A stretch of DNA of 46,665 nucleotides, from contig JAITAB010000025.1 in NCBI GenBank assembly GCA_031284315.1, positions 1 through 46,665 of the forward strand, given 5' to 3'. The translations under genes and the position numbers were made by a program. The DNA comes from Campylobacteraceae bacterium. Lineage in GTDB: Bacteria > Campylobacterota > Campylobacteria > Campylobacterales > Campylobacteraceae. Positions 35,358-45,243 of the stretch are shown here, one piece after another (positions within the stretch are counted from its first letter, which is position 1; the number at the start of each line of letters is the position of its first letter). The notes under the pieces are model-generated. The model was not told the origin of the DNA. It saw nothing but the letters and a program-made list of their open reading frames with translations, and made no database searches.

Positions 35358-35660
35358 TTAGCGAGGAGCTTCTATATTCATTGTCTCCCTGCCCAAAACA
35401 ATGATAGTCTCGCCTTCGGGAGTTGTCAATTTTATCGCGCCGTTTTCATCATGCGTTGAAAAAATTAATACGCTTTCATTGCCTTTGAGTATGAAATTTG
35501 CTATGAGATTTTCCCTGTCGTACCCAATCTTAAAGTCTTCATATTCAATGATTTACAAGTCGGGAACTTGCGCCTGCATCTTCGTCTGTTCCGAACCGCA
35601 GCCCCACATAAAAGCCAAAGCCGATAGCAAAATGCCGACCTTTATAAAAAAACCGCCCAT
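35358..35660 (-). pseudogene. lipoprotein gene with in-frame stop
   Basis: ATG 35660 opens a lipoprotein signal (MGGFFIKVGILLSALAFMWGCGS, lipobox MWGC). After 35 codons the frame hits TAA at 35553-35555, then continues open for 64 codons (IIEYEDFKIGYDREN..., ESVLIFSTHDENG, TPEGETIIVLG) to TAA at 35358. The intact protein would be about 100 residues. One base change in the codon after Leu35 explains the break. A Fur-type box lies 20 bp before the ATG. I do not recognise the mature domain. Confidence 0.7.
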
Positions 35661-35679
35661 GAATACCCTTTGGTAAAAA

Positions 35680-35694
35680 TGATAATAATCGTAC
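35680..35694. promoter_or_regulatory. Fur-type box before the broken lipoprotein gene
   Basis: TGATAATAATCGTAC differs at only two of 15 positions from the box of the ABC operon (TGATAATGATTGTAC). Confidence 0.5.
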
Positions 35695-35830
35695 TTATAA
35701 AAATTTAAATAAAACTAAAAATGGCAAATTTCCATAAAAACGCACAGAAGCCAAGCAAAAAAGATTGCATAAAATGTTCCGCTATTTTCGCACATGCAAA
35801 AGTTTAATTAATTTTTTTGCCGTTTGGATT

Positions 35831-36000
35831 TTATATTAAAATGCGTTTTCTTAAAAATTTATATTTAATCATAAAAAATAATAAAACAGTCGCTTTTGCA
35901 TAATTATCTTTGTCCAAAGCCTCTTTGATATCGGTTACAATATCCGCTTTTGCCGTAACCGCCGAAAAAATAGAGCTGCGGCTTTAAAAATATTTCGCAT
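35831..36000 (-). pseudogene. frameshifted and truncated exported protein remnant
   Basis: ATG 36000 starts MRNIFKAAALFF; at a run of six T (minus strand, 35965-35970) the frame must slip by one base to continue as SAVTAKADIVTDIKEALDKDNYAKATVLL. Together this reads as a signal peptide cleaved after AKA, followed by the first helices of a Sel1/TPR-like repeat protein. The frame then runs into unrelated sequence and stops at 35831. One T lost from a run of seven would explain the shift. The Sel1/TPR label is tentative. Confidence 0.5.
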
Positions 36001-36058
36001 TTTACTCTCTTGCCTGCTATGATTTTTAAAAAAATTATATTAATGTTATTAAATAATT

Positions 36059-37720
36059 TTAAAAAACTTCGCCAAGTGCATTTTTTATCTTATCTTTCGT
36101 TAGAATTTCCTCTTCCAAAAGTATGGATATCAACAAATCCAAAGGTTTTTTCATTCCTTCCAAAAACAGTTCCGCCTCTTTTAAAGCGGTAGAGAGTATG
36201 GTTTCCATATCCTGCGCGGCGGGAAGCATTCGTCCGCCCATCGCGTATTTTTCTACCATTTCAGCCGCCAATCGTCTGGCTTTGTTTAAATCATCGCTTG
36301 AATTTGAATACGCTTCGTTAAAATATATCTTCAAAGCGGCAATTCCCGCCAGCGAAACTTTTATCTTTGCCACAAGTTCGGTGCGGGATTCTATCTCTTT
36401 ATCTATCTCTTTTGTGAAATCCCCGACTAAGCCTATCCTGTCAAAATTTATCTCAAACCAATAAGCGCAAAGGGCTTTTGCCGCTTGATAGACCGCCTGT
36501 ATGTTTTTCTCTTTTTCGGAGTAGCTTGCAAGCCGTTTTTTGCCAAGCAGCACTTTATCGCGCACTGCCAGAAAATCTTCCATTTCAACCCTCTTGCCGC
36601 CTCGTCTTAGCGTATTTATCGCAGCTTCATTTACGAGCGTAGAGAGTGCGGCGCCGCTGAAACCAACGCTCATTTTGGCGATTTCATTTATCTGAACATT
36701 ATGTTTTTTGTCGGCAAGATATGCGGCTATTATTTTTTCTCTGTCATGTAAATCTGGCAAAGAAACGAAAATCCGCCTGTCAAATCTGCCTGACCTTAAA
36801 AGCGCTTCGTCTATCATTTCAAGGCGGTTTGTAGCGGCTATAACTATAACGCCCGAATTGTCTTCAAAACCATCCATTTCCGCCAAAAGTTGATTTAAAG
36901 TAGCTTCCCGCTCATCATTTCTCGTTCCGCCGCGCGCTTTGCCCGCCGCGTCAATTTCATCTATAAATATAATTGAAGGAGCGTTTGATTTGGCGGTAGA
37001 AAAAAGTTCCCTGACCCTTTTTGCTCCCATGCCGACATATATCTGCACAAAACTTGCGCCGCTTTGATAAAAAAACGGCACATTTGCTTCGCCTGCAACT
37101 GCCTTGGCTATCATCGTTTTGCCCACGCCCGGAGGTCCCACAAGCAAAACGCCGCGCGGAAGTTTCACGCCCATGTCTTGATAAATAGACGGATTTTTCA
37201 GAAAATCAACTATTTCGCCAAGTTCTTCCTTGACGGCTTGAATGCCCGCCACATCGGAAAATTTCACTTTTGAGACGGAAGGTAAAATTTTGAGCGAATT
37301 TATCCCGCCCTCTTCTGCGGATATATTTTTTAGCGTTGCAAGAGCGCCGTTTTGCGCATTTTTCTTTTGCATCTTTTGGTAATAATATAAACCAAAAAGC
37401 GCGAACAATAGGAACGCAAAAGCCAAAATCAACTCAAAAATGCTGCTCTCTTTTTTAACGCTCACAGGCGTAACACTCAAAAGTTCCCTTATATTTACGC
37501 CGTCTTTTGCTATACTGTAAACTCTCGTATTTGTGTATAAAATGACCTCATCGCCGTATATTTTTGCCGATTTTATCAGCTGTTGGCTCATGAGGCTGTC
37601 GTATTGCTCCAAATCTATGGCTTGCGGTGAATTTTTTATAAATATATAGCCTATAAGCAGAGCCAAAATAGAAAACAACATTATCAAAATCTGCAATCTG
37701 TTCGGTTTAAAAAACTGCAT
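36059..37720 (-). CDS. FtsH-like membrane AAA+ protein lacking the zinc-protease motif
   Basis: 553 residues from ATG 37720 (GGAGG upstream). Two N-terminal membrane helices (~8-28 and ~95-115) flank a small periplasmic part as in FtsH. The AAA+ module is complete: Walker A GPPGVGKT, pore loop with FVQIYVGMGA, Walker B IIFIDEIDA, sensor ATNR and SRH arginines LLRSGRFDRR. Where FtsH has HEAGH, this protein reads VYQAAKALCAYW, so two zinc ligands are gone. It is shorter than typical FtsH and corresponds by gene order to H. pylori HP0286. It probably unfolds or extracts membrane proteins without cutting them. Confidence 0.85.
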   Translation of the reverse strand: MQFFKPNRLQILIMLFSILALLIGYIFIKNSPQAIDLEQYDSLMSQQLIKSAKIYGDEVILYTNTRVYSIAKDGVNIRELLSVTPVSVKKESSIFELILAFAFLLFALFGLYYYQKMQKKNAQNGALATLKNISAEEGGINSLKILPSVSKVKFSDVAGIQAVKEELGEIVDFLKNPSIYQDMGVKLPRGVLLVGPPGVGKTMIAKAVAGEANVPFFYQSGASFVQIYVGMGAKRVRELFSTAKSNAPSIIFIDEIDAAGKARGGTRNDEREATLNQLLAEMDGFEDNSGVIVIAATNRLEMIDEALLRSGRFDRRIFVSLPDLHDREKIIAAYLADKKHNVQINEIAKMSVGFSGAALSTLVNEAAINTLRRGGKRVEMEDFLAVRDKVLLGKKRLASYSEKEKNIQAVYQAAKALCAYWFEINFDRIGLVGDFTKEIDKEIESRTELVAKIKVSLAGIAALKIYFNEAYSNSSDDLNKARRLAAEMVEKYAMGGRMLPAAQDMETILSTALKEAELFLEGMKKPLDLLISILLEEEILTKDKIKNALGEVF

Positions 37721-38972
37721 AATTCCCCTCCTTTTTAACTTCGCAGCTGTCAATTTTTATCCATTTTTTGACTAAATTGGTTTTGGAATTGATAAAAATT
37801 CTATTATAAAACTGGTCAAACCCCGTATAAAATCCATCTTTTTGCTCTTCTACCAAAATCTCAAGCTCGGATTTTTTTTGCCTGAAAATAAAATTGTTTT
37901 GTGAAACTATCGCTTGAAGTTCTTTTAGCCTTTTTTTTGCGGTTTTACCGTCAGCGCTTTGTTTCATGGAAGCCGAATGCGTGCCGTCTCTTTTGGAGTA
38001 GCAAAACGCATGCAGATGCGTTAAGGGAAATTTTTTAAAATTTTCAAGCGCATTTTGCCAAACCTCTTCGCTTTCCCCAGGATGCCCTGTGATAAAGTCC
38101 GTCCCAAGCGCAAATCCCAAAGAGGAGAGTTCCAGAAAAAGTTCCAAATCTTTTTCTACGCTATTCCTGCGCCTCATGATTTTCAGCATTTGCTCGTTTG
38201 TGTGCTGAAGCGCGATGTGCAAATGTTTTTCAAGCCAACTCTCTTTGAGTATCTCCTTAAAACTTTTATCAATCTGCGCCGGCTCAATACTGCCCATGCG
38301 AATCCTTTTTACTCCATTTACGGCGCTTGTTTTTGCGAGCAGCTTTCCAAGCGTTGTGCCTGTGTCTTTGCCGTAACTGCCGATATTTGTGCCGGTTAAG
38401 ACAAATTCGCTAAAACCGTTTTGCGAAAGTATTTTTACCTGTTCTATGATTTTGCTCTCGTTTTGGCTTCTTGATTTGCCTCTTGCATGCGGGACGATAC
38501 AGTAACTGCACGCAAAATCGCACCCTTCCTGTATTTTAATAAAGGCTTTGCTTTTGTCATGATAGTTTGATACGATATTTTCGTCAAGATGCGTTAAAAC
38601 GCCGATATTTTTAAACGGTTCATGGGCAAAAAGCGCGGCATTGATATTGCATTTTTCGGAGTGTCCCAAAACGCCGAAAACCTTTTTTTGCTCGTACAAT
38701 TCGCTACCGCGTGTGGGCGCGCCGCATCCGACAAAAATTATCTTTTTGCCGTTTTGGTTCTGTTTTGATATATAATTTCTAACGCCGCTGTCTGCGCCGT
38801 TTGTTACCGTGCATGAGTTTACGACTACGATATCCGCGCACAATTCGTTGTCTATCGCTTCAAAATCTCTCAATGTTTCTATCATCATTTGCGTATCATA
38901 AATGTTTGTTCTGCACCCAAATGTTTTGAAAAATACTTTCGGTTTCAAAGTTTCATCCGCCAATTTCTTCAT
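37707..38972 (-). CDS. mtaB: threonylcarbamoyladenosine tRNA methylthiotransferase
   Basis: 421 residues of the MiaB/MtaB radical-SAM family. N-terminal cluster cysteines appear in FKTFGCRTN, VVNSCTV and FVGCG; the SAM cluster is CDFACSYC; IVPHARGKSRSQ follows, and the C-terminal ~60 residues look like a TRAM domain. Sequence style and order (HP0285 position) favour MtaB, which converts t6A37 to ms2t6A in tRNA. The start at 38972 is tentative because no strong ribosome binding site is seen; it overlaps mscS by 20 bp and the FtsH-like gene by 14 bp. Confidence 0.88.
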   Translation of the reverse strand: MKKLADETLKPKVFFKTFGCRTNIYDTQMMIETLRDFEAIDNELCADIVVVNSCTVTNGADSGVRNYISKQNQNGKKIIFVGCGAPTRGSELYEQKKVFGVLGHSEKCNINAALFAHEPFKNIGVLTHLDENIVSNYHDKSKAFIKIQEGCDFACSYCIVPHARGKSRSQNESKIIEQVKILSQNGFSEFVLTGTNIGSYGKDTGTTLGKLLAKTSAVNGVKRIRMGSIEPAQIDKSFKEILKESWLEKHLHIALQHTNEQMLKIMRRRNSVEKDLELFLELSSLGFALGTDFITGHPGESEEVWQNALENFKKFPLTHLHAFCYSKRDGTHSASMKQSADGKTAKKRLKELQAIVSQNNFIFRQKKSELEILVEEQKDGFYTGFDQFYNRIFINSKTNLVKKWIKIDSCEVKKEGNYAVF

Positions 38973-40521
38973 GCTTGGCAACTTTCAGAGCCTGCCTTAA
39001 ATTCAGCGTTTGCGTTGGATACGCTATTATAATGTCGTCTTCTTTATTGACGGCATCTATGATTTCGCCGCTCAATGTGCTTCTAAGCGCGAGCGCGGCG
39101 TAAGAGTTCGTCATATACCATATATGTATCGTAAGTCCATGCGGCTCTATAAACGAAAAAATTTTCGGCTCTACATTGGTGTTTTTCAGATTATATTTCT
39201 GTCTAAGCTGATTTAACTGCTTCCGCGCTATCTCCGTATATCCTTTTGAATATTTTTTCGTAATCTCTTTGATGATATACATCGCCTTTTTATAGTTGGA
39301 ATCAAACGAAATAGTGATATATATGCCGTCCCACACGGTTTTTAGCGTCTCATGAGTGTAGTTTGAGATAAGCGTTGTAAAGATAAAATTGTTCGGGATA
39401 AATACTACCCGTCCGGCGCGTTTGTTTTCAAGATAAGTCGTAAGCGTTACATCTTCTAAAATAGTCATTCTCATGAGCGATATATCTACAATGTCGCCTA
39501 CATACGAAAGCCCGTTTTGGCAGACTTTTACTCTGTCTCCCACGCTGAAACTCCGCCCGAATGTTATAACGCTCCAGCCCAGAATATTCATAAACATGTC
39601 TTTCATGGCAATCGCGATACCAGCAGACGCAAAGCCCAAAACCGCAACAAGATAAGTCATATTTTCTATATACGCAAAGAGTAAAATCAGAATGATAATC
39701 GTAACGCTCGTGATATTTATCACTTTATTGATGATATAGCTTCGTTCATTCGCCGACATGAAACGCTTTGAAAAAAGTTTCAGCAAAAACGACAAAAGCA
39801 GTATGGAAACGATAATAGTCAGGATAAAAAGCGAATGTTTCGTCTCATCTTCTATCGCGCTCGTTGCGCGCGTAACGGCTTCGTTTACTTTACGCTCGTA
39901 AACGGAAGCAGATGTCAAAACTATATCGTACGCAGAGTTAAACTCTCTGATTAGGGCTTGGTTATTTTCCCGCAAAACGGTGTATGATTCGCTCTCATTA
40001 ATCTCCAAAATAGCGTTTAATATCTCGTCCTTTTCCTGCAAACTGCCTATCAGGGTGTTCAAATCGCGCGAAAGTTTATTGTACCCTTCCAAATCCTGCT
40101 TGATTTTTTTTATATATGAAAATCCCGAAAATATGGCAAAAGGGTTGCTGATAGATGGCGGCGGCGGAATGTCCGGGGATTTTAAAAGCCCTGAAAACGG
40201 CGCGTTTTGAAATTCGCTCAACTGCTCTATCTGGCTCTCCAAAGCATCACGCTTTCTTTGCAAATCATCAAGTTTCGCCAAAGAGTTTTTATCGGTTCTG
40301 TTTTTAATCTTTTTTATATCTTCAAGCGCCGTTTCAAATTCGGATTGCTTGGCTTTATAGATATTATAATTTTCATGCCTTGTAAACCAAATATTATTTT
40401 TATTGGAAGCGTCAATCATTTTAATTTTCAGTTCATAATCGCTAAGCGTCTGCGCCGTCTCGTTCGTGTCTGCGCCGCTCAAGCCCGCCAAAAAAACCAA
40501 AGTCAAAAATATTTTTTTCAT
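38953..40521 (-). CDS. MscS-family mechanosensitive channel
   Basis: 522 residues. A signal peptide ([17 protein letters not shown]) is followed by a long periplasmic helical region (~20-220), then about three membrane helices and the MscS core. The pore helix reads [21 protein letters not shown], followed by the beta-domain start [12 protein letters not shown] and [13 protein letters not shown]. Such channels release solutes on hypo-osmotic shock. It overlaps aroB by four bases. Large periplasmic domains are common in Campylobacterota MscS proteins. Confidence 0.9.
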   Translation of the reverse strand: MKKIFLTLVFLAGLSGADTNETAQTLSDYELKIKMIDASNKNNIWFTRHENYNIYKAKQSEFETALEDIKKIKNRTDKNSLAKLDDLQRKRDALESQIEQLSEFQNAPFSGLLKSPDIPPPPSISNPFAIFSGFSYIKKIKQDLEGYNKLSRDLNTLIGSLQEKDEILNAILEINESESYTVLRENNQALIREFNSAYDIVLTSASVYERKVNEAVTRATSAIEDETKHSLFILTIIVSILLLSFLLKLFSKRFMSANERSYIINKVINITSVTIIILILLFAYIENMTYLVAVLGFASAGIAIAMKDMFMNILGWSVITFGRSFSVGDRVKVCQNGLSYVGDIVDISLMRMTILEDVTLTTYLENKRAGRVVFIPNNFIFTTLISNYTHETLKTVWDGIYITISFDSNYKKAMYIIKEITKKYSKGYTEIARKQLNQLRQKYNLKNTNVEPKIFSFIEPHGLTIHIWYMTNSYAALALRSTLSGEIIDAVNKEDDIIIAYPTQTLNLRQALKVAKHEEIGG

Positions 40522-41564
40522 ATACTAAAAACCTCTAAAGTTTTTTTTACGGCATCTTCTTTTATGTCGTCTTTTATCGCAAAATTTCCCGTGCCGCATG
40601 GCAAAATAAATGTTATTTTAGAGTCGGCGCTCTTTTTGTCAAGAAAAAATGCCTTGTAAAAACCGTCTATATCGGCTATTTTGTATCTTGTCGGAAGCGA
40701 AAATTTTTGCAGAGTTTTTTCTATTTTACGCGCTTCGTCTCTTTGCAAAAGCCCGATATTTACAGCAAGTTCATTCGCCATTGCCATTCCGATGGCTACC
40801 GCTTCGCCATGCAGATATTTGCTGTAAGCGGTTTTTTGCTCTATCACATGCGCGAATGTATGTCCGTAATTCAAAACAGCCCTTATGCCGCTCTCCTTTT
40901 CGTCCCGCGCCACAATATCGGCTTTTATTTTTATGCTTTTGGCTATTGCTTTTTTTAAATTTGCCTCATTGCCCAAATCGCTTTTTTCAAGCCATTCGTA
41001 AAATTCTTTATCAAACATTACTGCCATTTTTATTATCTCGGCAACGCCTGCGTTAAATTCCCGTTCAGGAAGTGTTTTTAAAAATCCGCTTTCGCAGTAA
41101 ACCGCGCGCGGCTGATAAAACGCGCCTATCAAATTTTTACCAAAATCGTTATTTACGCCTGTTTTCCCGCCCACGCTCGCATCCACCTGCGCCAAAAGCG
41201 TTGTAGGCGCCTGGATAAAATCTATACCTCTTTGATAAATAGCCGCCGCAAAGCCTGTCATGTCGCCGACAACGCCGCCGCCAAAAGCTATAAGCGTGGA
41301 TTTTCTATCAAGTTTAAATTTGAAAAGTTCATTTAAAATATACTCTATCGTCTGCAGATTTTTATACTTTTCGCCGTCTTTTACCACAACTTCGTAAAGT
41401 TCTTTGGCTTTTATCTTTTTTTTAAACGCCGCAAGATGCAATGGCGCAACAGTTTCATTCGTGATAACGGCGGCTTTGCCTTTAAGCGCAATCTCTTGAA
41501 GTTCGTCTATAAAAACATCATAACCGTAACTTTTAGATGCGGCAAATTCTATAGCTATTTTCAT
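40518..41564 (-). CDS. aroB: 3-dehydroquinate synthase
   Basis: 348 residues. It closes the ring of DAHP to dehydroquinate in the shikimate route, upstream of aroK (11727). NAD and metal sites are visible as [45 protein letters not shown] and [12 protein letters not shown]. It opens the aroB-mscS-mtaB-ftsH-like run, all overlapping. An upstream gap of 40 bp separates it from the TrkA-like gene. Confidence 0.96.
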   Translation of the reverse strand: MKIAIEFAASKSYGYDVFIDELQEIALKGKAAVITNETVAPLHLAAFKKKIKAKELYEVVVKDGEKYKNLQTIEYILNELFKFKLDRKSTLIAFGGGVVGDMTGFAAAIYQRGIDFIQAPTTLLAQVDASVGGKTGVNNDFGKNLIGAFYQPRAVYCESGFLKTLPEREFNAGVAEIIKMAVMFDKEFYEWLEKSDLGNEANLKKAIAKSIKIKADIVARDEKESGIRAVLNYGHTFAHVIEQKTAYSKYLHGEAVAIGMAMANELAVNIGLLQRDEARKIEKTLQKFSLPTRYKIADIDGFYKAFFLDKKSADSKITFILPCGTGNFAIKDDIKEDAVKKTLEVFSI

Positions 41565-41604
41565 GCGTCTCCCAAATTTCGTATCTTGTGATTATACTTC
41601 AATT

Positions 41605-43008
41605 TTACTCCAATATCGGCAAAAAAAGTTGATATTTATCATTTAACATAAAATATACTCGGTTTAAATCTTCCGAAAACATGGAAGCTATTTTGGACTT
41701 CATAAAAGATTCGTAAAACGGCACAAACTGCAGTATATTATCCTCTTTTTGTAGATTAAATATGGGGTTTTTATCGTGGCTTTTTATGATTTCTATCTGT
41801 TTTTCGTACAGTTTGGCTATATTTTCAAAATGTTCCGCTAACTCTTGATTTCCAATCTCTGGGTCAAAATCGTAAAACTGCACTTTCAAATCAAGCTGTG
41901 CTGATAAATCAAATATAACTGAAGAATGCTTTTCTATGTCGTCCGTATTTCCACTGAAAACTATGCCGTTTGTTACATTTTCAAACGCTATGCCGCCGAT
42001 TTTGAATATCGGCGTTTGAGCATTAAAAAGCATTTTTATATTTGCTTTAAAAAAAGGTTTATCCACAATGCAAAGCCCGATATTTAGGCGATTTACATCG
42101 CTTATATAAATGCTTTCAGGCGAAAAGTTATAATAATCTGCGCTAATATCTATATCATCTGAGGCGAGATTTTTCATATTGTTAAATAAAAAAGAGTAAG
42201 TCGGATTTATAATTTTCACATAGAGTTTCTTTGAATTTAATTTTTCATGAAGATTTAAGGCATTTGCAAGCAATGCTTCCGCTCTTTCATCATTCATGTT
42301 TTTCATGTCTATAAGGCAGTAGATATTTGAGCCGAACGGCTGCGGAAACTGCCCAAGTTCTTGTTTGATACTTTTATACACATCTTGCAAGACATCTGGC
42401 GCGCCGACAATGAGAAGATTATCGTTCGGCTGTATCATGAGGTTTGGTTTTGGCAAAAAAAGCGTACTGTTTCTGTAAAGCGCGGCGATATGCCACTTTT
42501 TTTGTTCAATATTTCCTAAATGTCTATAAACATACGAGCTTCCCACAGGCACTTGTATATCCATGACTTCTCCCGCGCTAAGTCCTATATTTTGTGCAAA
42601 TATCGGCGTATTCGGCACAAAATCCGTAAGTCTGAAAGCCGCTATTTTGCGCGTATTGACAAGTTTGAGATATTTATCCTCAAATGCAAGATCCCATTTA
42701 TCCACAAGATAAATCGGCGTTTTTTTGTCAAACTGCCTTATGGTTTTATAAGAGCCTTCCGCGTCTATCTTTTTGCTAACGGCAATGATAACTTGATAAT
42801 AGTCCCTATTCATAACAGTCGCCATCTTTTCCAAGCTTGTCGGGTCAAACGAGTGGATTTTGAAGGTTTCGGGAAATGTTATATCTTTAATCGTTTTCTT
42901 TTTATAACAGACTACGGCATACTCATTGCTATCGCTTGCAACGCTGATAACTCTTTCTAAAAAATATTTTGCTAAAATACCGTCTGCTATGATTAAAACT
43001 TTTTTCAT
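41605..43008 (-). CDS. TrkA-type NAD-binding/regulatory protein (COG3400-like)
   Basis: 467 residues from ATG 43008, chosen for GGAG just upstream; the open frame extends 33 codons into the tgt region without support. The N-terminus KVLIIADGILAKYFLERVI resembles a TrkA-N nucleotide-binding fold, and residues ~160-220 (GLSAGEVMDIQVPVGSSYV...NLMIQPNDNLLIVG) have the typical TrkA-C layout. It holds the HP0282 position. TrkA-C domains sense nucleotides or cyclic dinucleotides to gate K+ uptake; no channel gene is adjacent, so the role is open. Confidence 0.8.
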   Translation of the reverse strand: MKKVLIIADGILAKYFLERVISVASDSNEYAVVCYKKKTIKDITFPETFKIHSFDPTSLEKMATVMNRDYYQVIIAVSKKIDAEGSYKTIRQFDKKTPIYLVDKWDLAFEDKYLKLVNTRKIAAFRLTDFVPNTPIFAQNIGLSAGEVMDIQVPVGSSYVYRHLGNIEQKKWHIAALYRNSTLFLPKPNLMIQPNDNLLIVGAPDVLQDVYKSIKQELGQFPQPFGSNIYCLIDMKNMNDERAEALLANALNLHEKLNSKKLYVKIINPTYSFLFNNMKNLASDDIDISADYYNFSPESIYISDVNRLNIGLCIVDKPFFKANIKMLFNAQTPIFKIGGIAFENVTNGIVFSGNTDDIEKHSSVIFDLSAQLDLKVQFYDFDPEIGNQELAEHFENIAKLYEKQIEIIKSHDKNPIFNLQKEDNILQFVPFYESFMKSKIASMFSEDLNRVYFMLNDKYQLFLPILE

Positions 43009-43044
43009 GCATTCTCCAAAAATTAAGAGGATATTATAACTAAA

Positions 43045-44163
43045 ATGGAATTTCACATAGATAAAACCGATGCAAATGCACGCGCATGCACGATAAAAAC
43101 GGCTCACAGCACGATAAAAACTCCTGTGTTTATGCCTGTCGGCACTGCGGGTAGCGTCAAAAGTCTTGACGCGTACGATATGATGGAGATATTAAAAGCC
43201 GACATAATTTTGGGCAATACCTATCATCTTTACCTGCGCCCGAACGACAAAGTGATAAAAAATCTGGGCGGACTTCACGGTTTTACGAAATATAACGGCA
43301 GTTTTTTAACCGACAGCGGCGGATTTCAAGCGTTTAGTCTAAGCGATATTTCAAAGGCGGATGAAAACGGCGTGAAATTTAAAAGCCATATAGACGGCTC
43401 CATGCACTATTTTACGCCGCAAAAAACGCTTGATATAGAATACAACTTGAACTCCGATATTATGATGGTGCTTGATGATTTGGCGGAACTGCCTTCCACA
43501 AAAGAGCGTGTCAATCTATCCGTAAACCGAACGATAAAATGGGCAAAAGAGTCCATAGAATACCACATGAGAGCAAAGACCAAAACGGCGCATCAAAATA
43601 TCTTTGCCATTATCCAAGGCGGTACGGACAGAGAATTTAGAAAAAAATGCGCTCTTGAACTCTGCCAAATGCCGTTTGACGGTTTTGCGATAGGAGGACT
43701 CAGCGTAGGCGAAGAGAATACTCTCATGTATGATACTGTGGAGTTTACGACCGCTTTCATGCCGCAAAACAAGCCAAGATATTTGATGGGAGTCGGCACG
43801 CCTGAGGATTTGGTAGAAAATGTGGAGCGCGGCGTTGATATGTTTGACTGCGTGATGCCGACAAGAAACGCCAGAAACGGCACGCTTTTTACCTCTTTTG
43901 GCAAGATAAACATCAAAGGCGCAGGCTTCATAAACGACAATGAGCCGATAGACAAAGAGTGCGGTTGCTACACATGCAAGCGTTATTCAAGAGCCTATTT
44001 GAACCACCTCTACCGCGCCAGAGAACTTGCATTTTTCCGCCTTGCGAGCCTGCACAATCTGCACTATTATCTAACTTTGGCAAGGCAGATGAGAAGCGCG
44101 ATTTTGGCGGGCGAATTTGCAAAGTTCAAAGCGGAATTTTACGCCAAAAGAGTGTGCAAGTAA
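43045..44163 (+). CDS. tgt: tRNA-guanine transglycosylase
   Basis: 372 residues. It swaps G34 for preQ1 in tRNAs for Asp, Asn, His and Tyr. Substrate Asp in [12 protein letters not shown], nucleophile Asp in [14 protein letters not shown] and the zinc site [18 protein letters not shown] are all present. It is divergent from the TrkA-like gene (36 bp). The gluQ gene at 15730 acts later on the same modification. Confidence 0.97.
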   Translation: MEFHIDKTDANARACTIKTAHSTIKTPVFMPVGTAGSVKSLDAYDMMEILKADIILGNTYHLYLRPNDKVIKNLGGLHGFTKYNGSFLTDSGGFQAFSLSDISKADENGVKFKSHIDGSMHYFTPQKTLDIEYNLNSDIMMVLDDLAELPSTKERVNLSVNRTIKWAKESIEYHMRAKTKTAHQNIFAIIQGGTDREFRKKCALELCQMPFDGFAIGGLSVGEENTLMYDTVEFTTAFMPQNKPRYLMGVGTPEDLVENVERGVDMFDCVMPTRNARNGTLFTSFGKINIKGAGFINDNEPIDKECGCYTCKRYSRAYLNHLYRARELAFFRLASLHNLHYYLTLARQMRSAILAGEFAKFKAEFYAKRVCK

Positions 44164-44232
44164 ATTTTGCCGCGTTTGGAATGATAACCTTACTCCGTCA
44201 TTCCCGCGCTCCATTATGTCATTCCCGCGTAG

Positions 44233-44357
44233 GCGGGAATCCAAAAAGAGTATTTACAAACAAACAAAGACGGTATGAAAAGAATTGACATTTTATAATT
44301 CTCTTTTATTTTCTTTCACATTTTTATATTTTAAGGTTATTAGTTTGGATTCCCGCC
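44233..44357. mobile_element. MITE-like element, copy 2
   Basis: 125 bp with the same perfect 13-bp terminal inverted repeats (GCGGGAATCCAAA / TTTGGATTCCCGC) and nearly the same interior as 15008-15130; differences are mainly in a T-rich run and a few bases near the left end. No ORF. Confidence 0.6.
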
Positions 44358-44410
44358 TTCCCTCACGATATGCGCTTCGCTTGTCGTTCGGTCGCGGGAA
44401 TGACGAAAAG
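44345..44410. repeat. 66-bp dispersed repeat, copy 2
   Basis: Identical by eye to 3401-3466. Its first 13 bases are also the right inverted repeat of the MITE-like element, so the two repeat families are nested. Confidence 0.85.
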
Positions 44411-44627
44411 TGACGCGAGAATGACGGAGGGGTGGATTCCCGCCTTCGCGGGAATGACAGAGGGGGTCGCGGGTATGACGAAAGGGGCGCATGTGTTTCG
44501 TTTGTCGTTTCGCGGGAATGACGAAAAGAAACATCGGAATTACTGAAATATTTATAGACCGCCGCTCTTGCAATGATGGAATATTTTTGTCTCTTTTCCA
44601 TTGTATGTTAGTCTAAAACGGCAAAAG

Positions 44628-45242
44628 CTAAATTGATTTGGGCGGAGTTTTTTTGCTAACTTTTTTTATGTAGAAAAATATGGCTATGGCTATTAGGATT
44701 ATGATGGCTATGATGACGTATGTGAGGTATTTTTTTATCAACTCTTCATTTTCGCCTATGAAAAAGCCAAGAAGCGCGAGGATATTTACCCAGATAAACG
44801 AACCAAGTATTGTATAGAGCGAAAATTTTACCAAATTCATACGCGCAAGCCCCGCAGGCAGCGATATAAAGTGCCTCACGCCGATGAGCAGTCTCCCGCT
44901 GAATGTAGAAATCTCTCCATGTTGTCTAAAAAAAGTCTCTACTTTTTCCAAATGGTGCGGCTTGAAAAATATATATTTGCCGTATCTTAGAAGCAGGGAG
45001 CGTCCGAGTTTAAGCGCGATAAAGTAGTTAAATAAAGCGCCCATTAAAGAGCCGAAAGTCCCTGCCAATACCACAAGAGCGTAATTCATCTCTCCCTTAT
45101 ATACGAGATATCCCGCAGGGATAACGACTATTTCGCTTGGAAGCGGGAATACGGAGCTTTCAACCGCCATGAGTATGAAAATCCCCGCATATCCCAAACC
45201 GCCGACAGCTTCAACAAGCCATAAAGAAATAGCCGTTATCAA
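44628..45242 (-). CDS. DedA-family membrane protein
   Basis: 204 residues with about five hydrophobic helices. Family hallmarks are AVESSVFPLPSEIVVIPAGYLVYKG near the N-terminus and SGRLLIGVRHFISLPAGLARM in the middle, with the conserved G-R-x(3)-G-x-R-x(4)-P-x-G pattern. DedA proteins move phospholipid or undecaprenyl-phosphate carriers across the membrane. The start is probably TTG 45242, 1 bp after the metQ stop, so it is likely cotranscribed with the methionine transporter genes. Confidence 0.9.
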   Translation of the reverse strand: MITAISLWLVEAVGGLGYAGIFILMAVESSVFPLPSEIVVIPAGYLVYKGEMNYALVVLAGTFGSLMGALFNYFIALKLGRSLLLRYGKYIFFKPHHLEKVETFFRQHGEISTFSGRLLIGVRHFISLPAGLARMNLVKFSLYTILGSFIWVNILALLGFFIGENEELIKKYLTYVIIAIIILIAIAIFFYIKKVSKKTPPKSI

Positions 45243-45243
45243 A

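Larger units (their letters stand above)
44164..44627. other. intergenic repeat cluster
   Basis: No gene. GTCATTCCCGCG words at about 44198 and 44218, a MITE-like element (44233-44357), a 66-bp repeat (44345-44410), then three further GATTCCCGC/GCGGGAATGAC units up to about 44525. Minus-strand frames across it (44293-44601) encode only translated repeat and are rejected. Confidence 0.7.

Noticed and set aside
35099-35404. 101-codon plus-strand ORF beside the CRISPR leader
   Set aside because: No ribosome binding site; it overlaps the lipoprotein pseudogene on the other strand and has no recognisable content.
44293-44601. Minus-strand ORFs of 77-102 codons after tgt
   Set aside because: They are translations of GCGGGAATGAC-type repeats (recurrent RHSR/VIPAK-like peptides).
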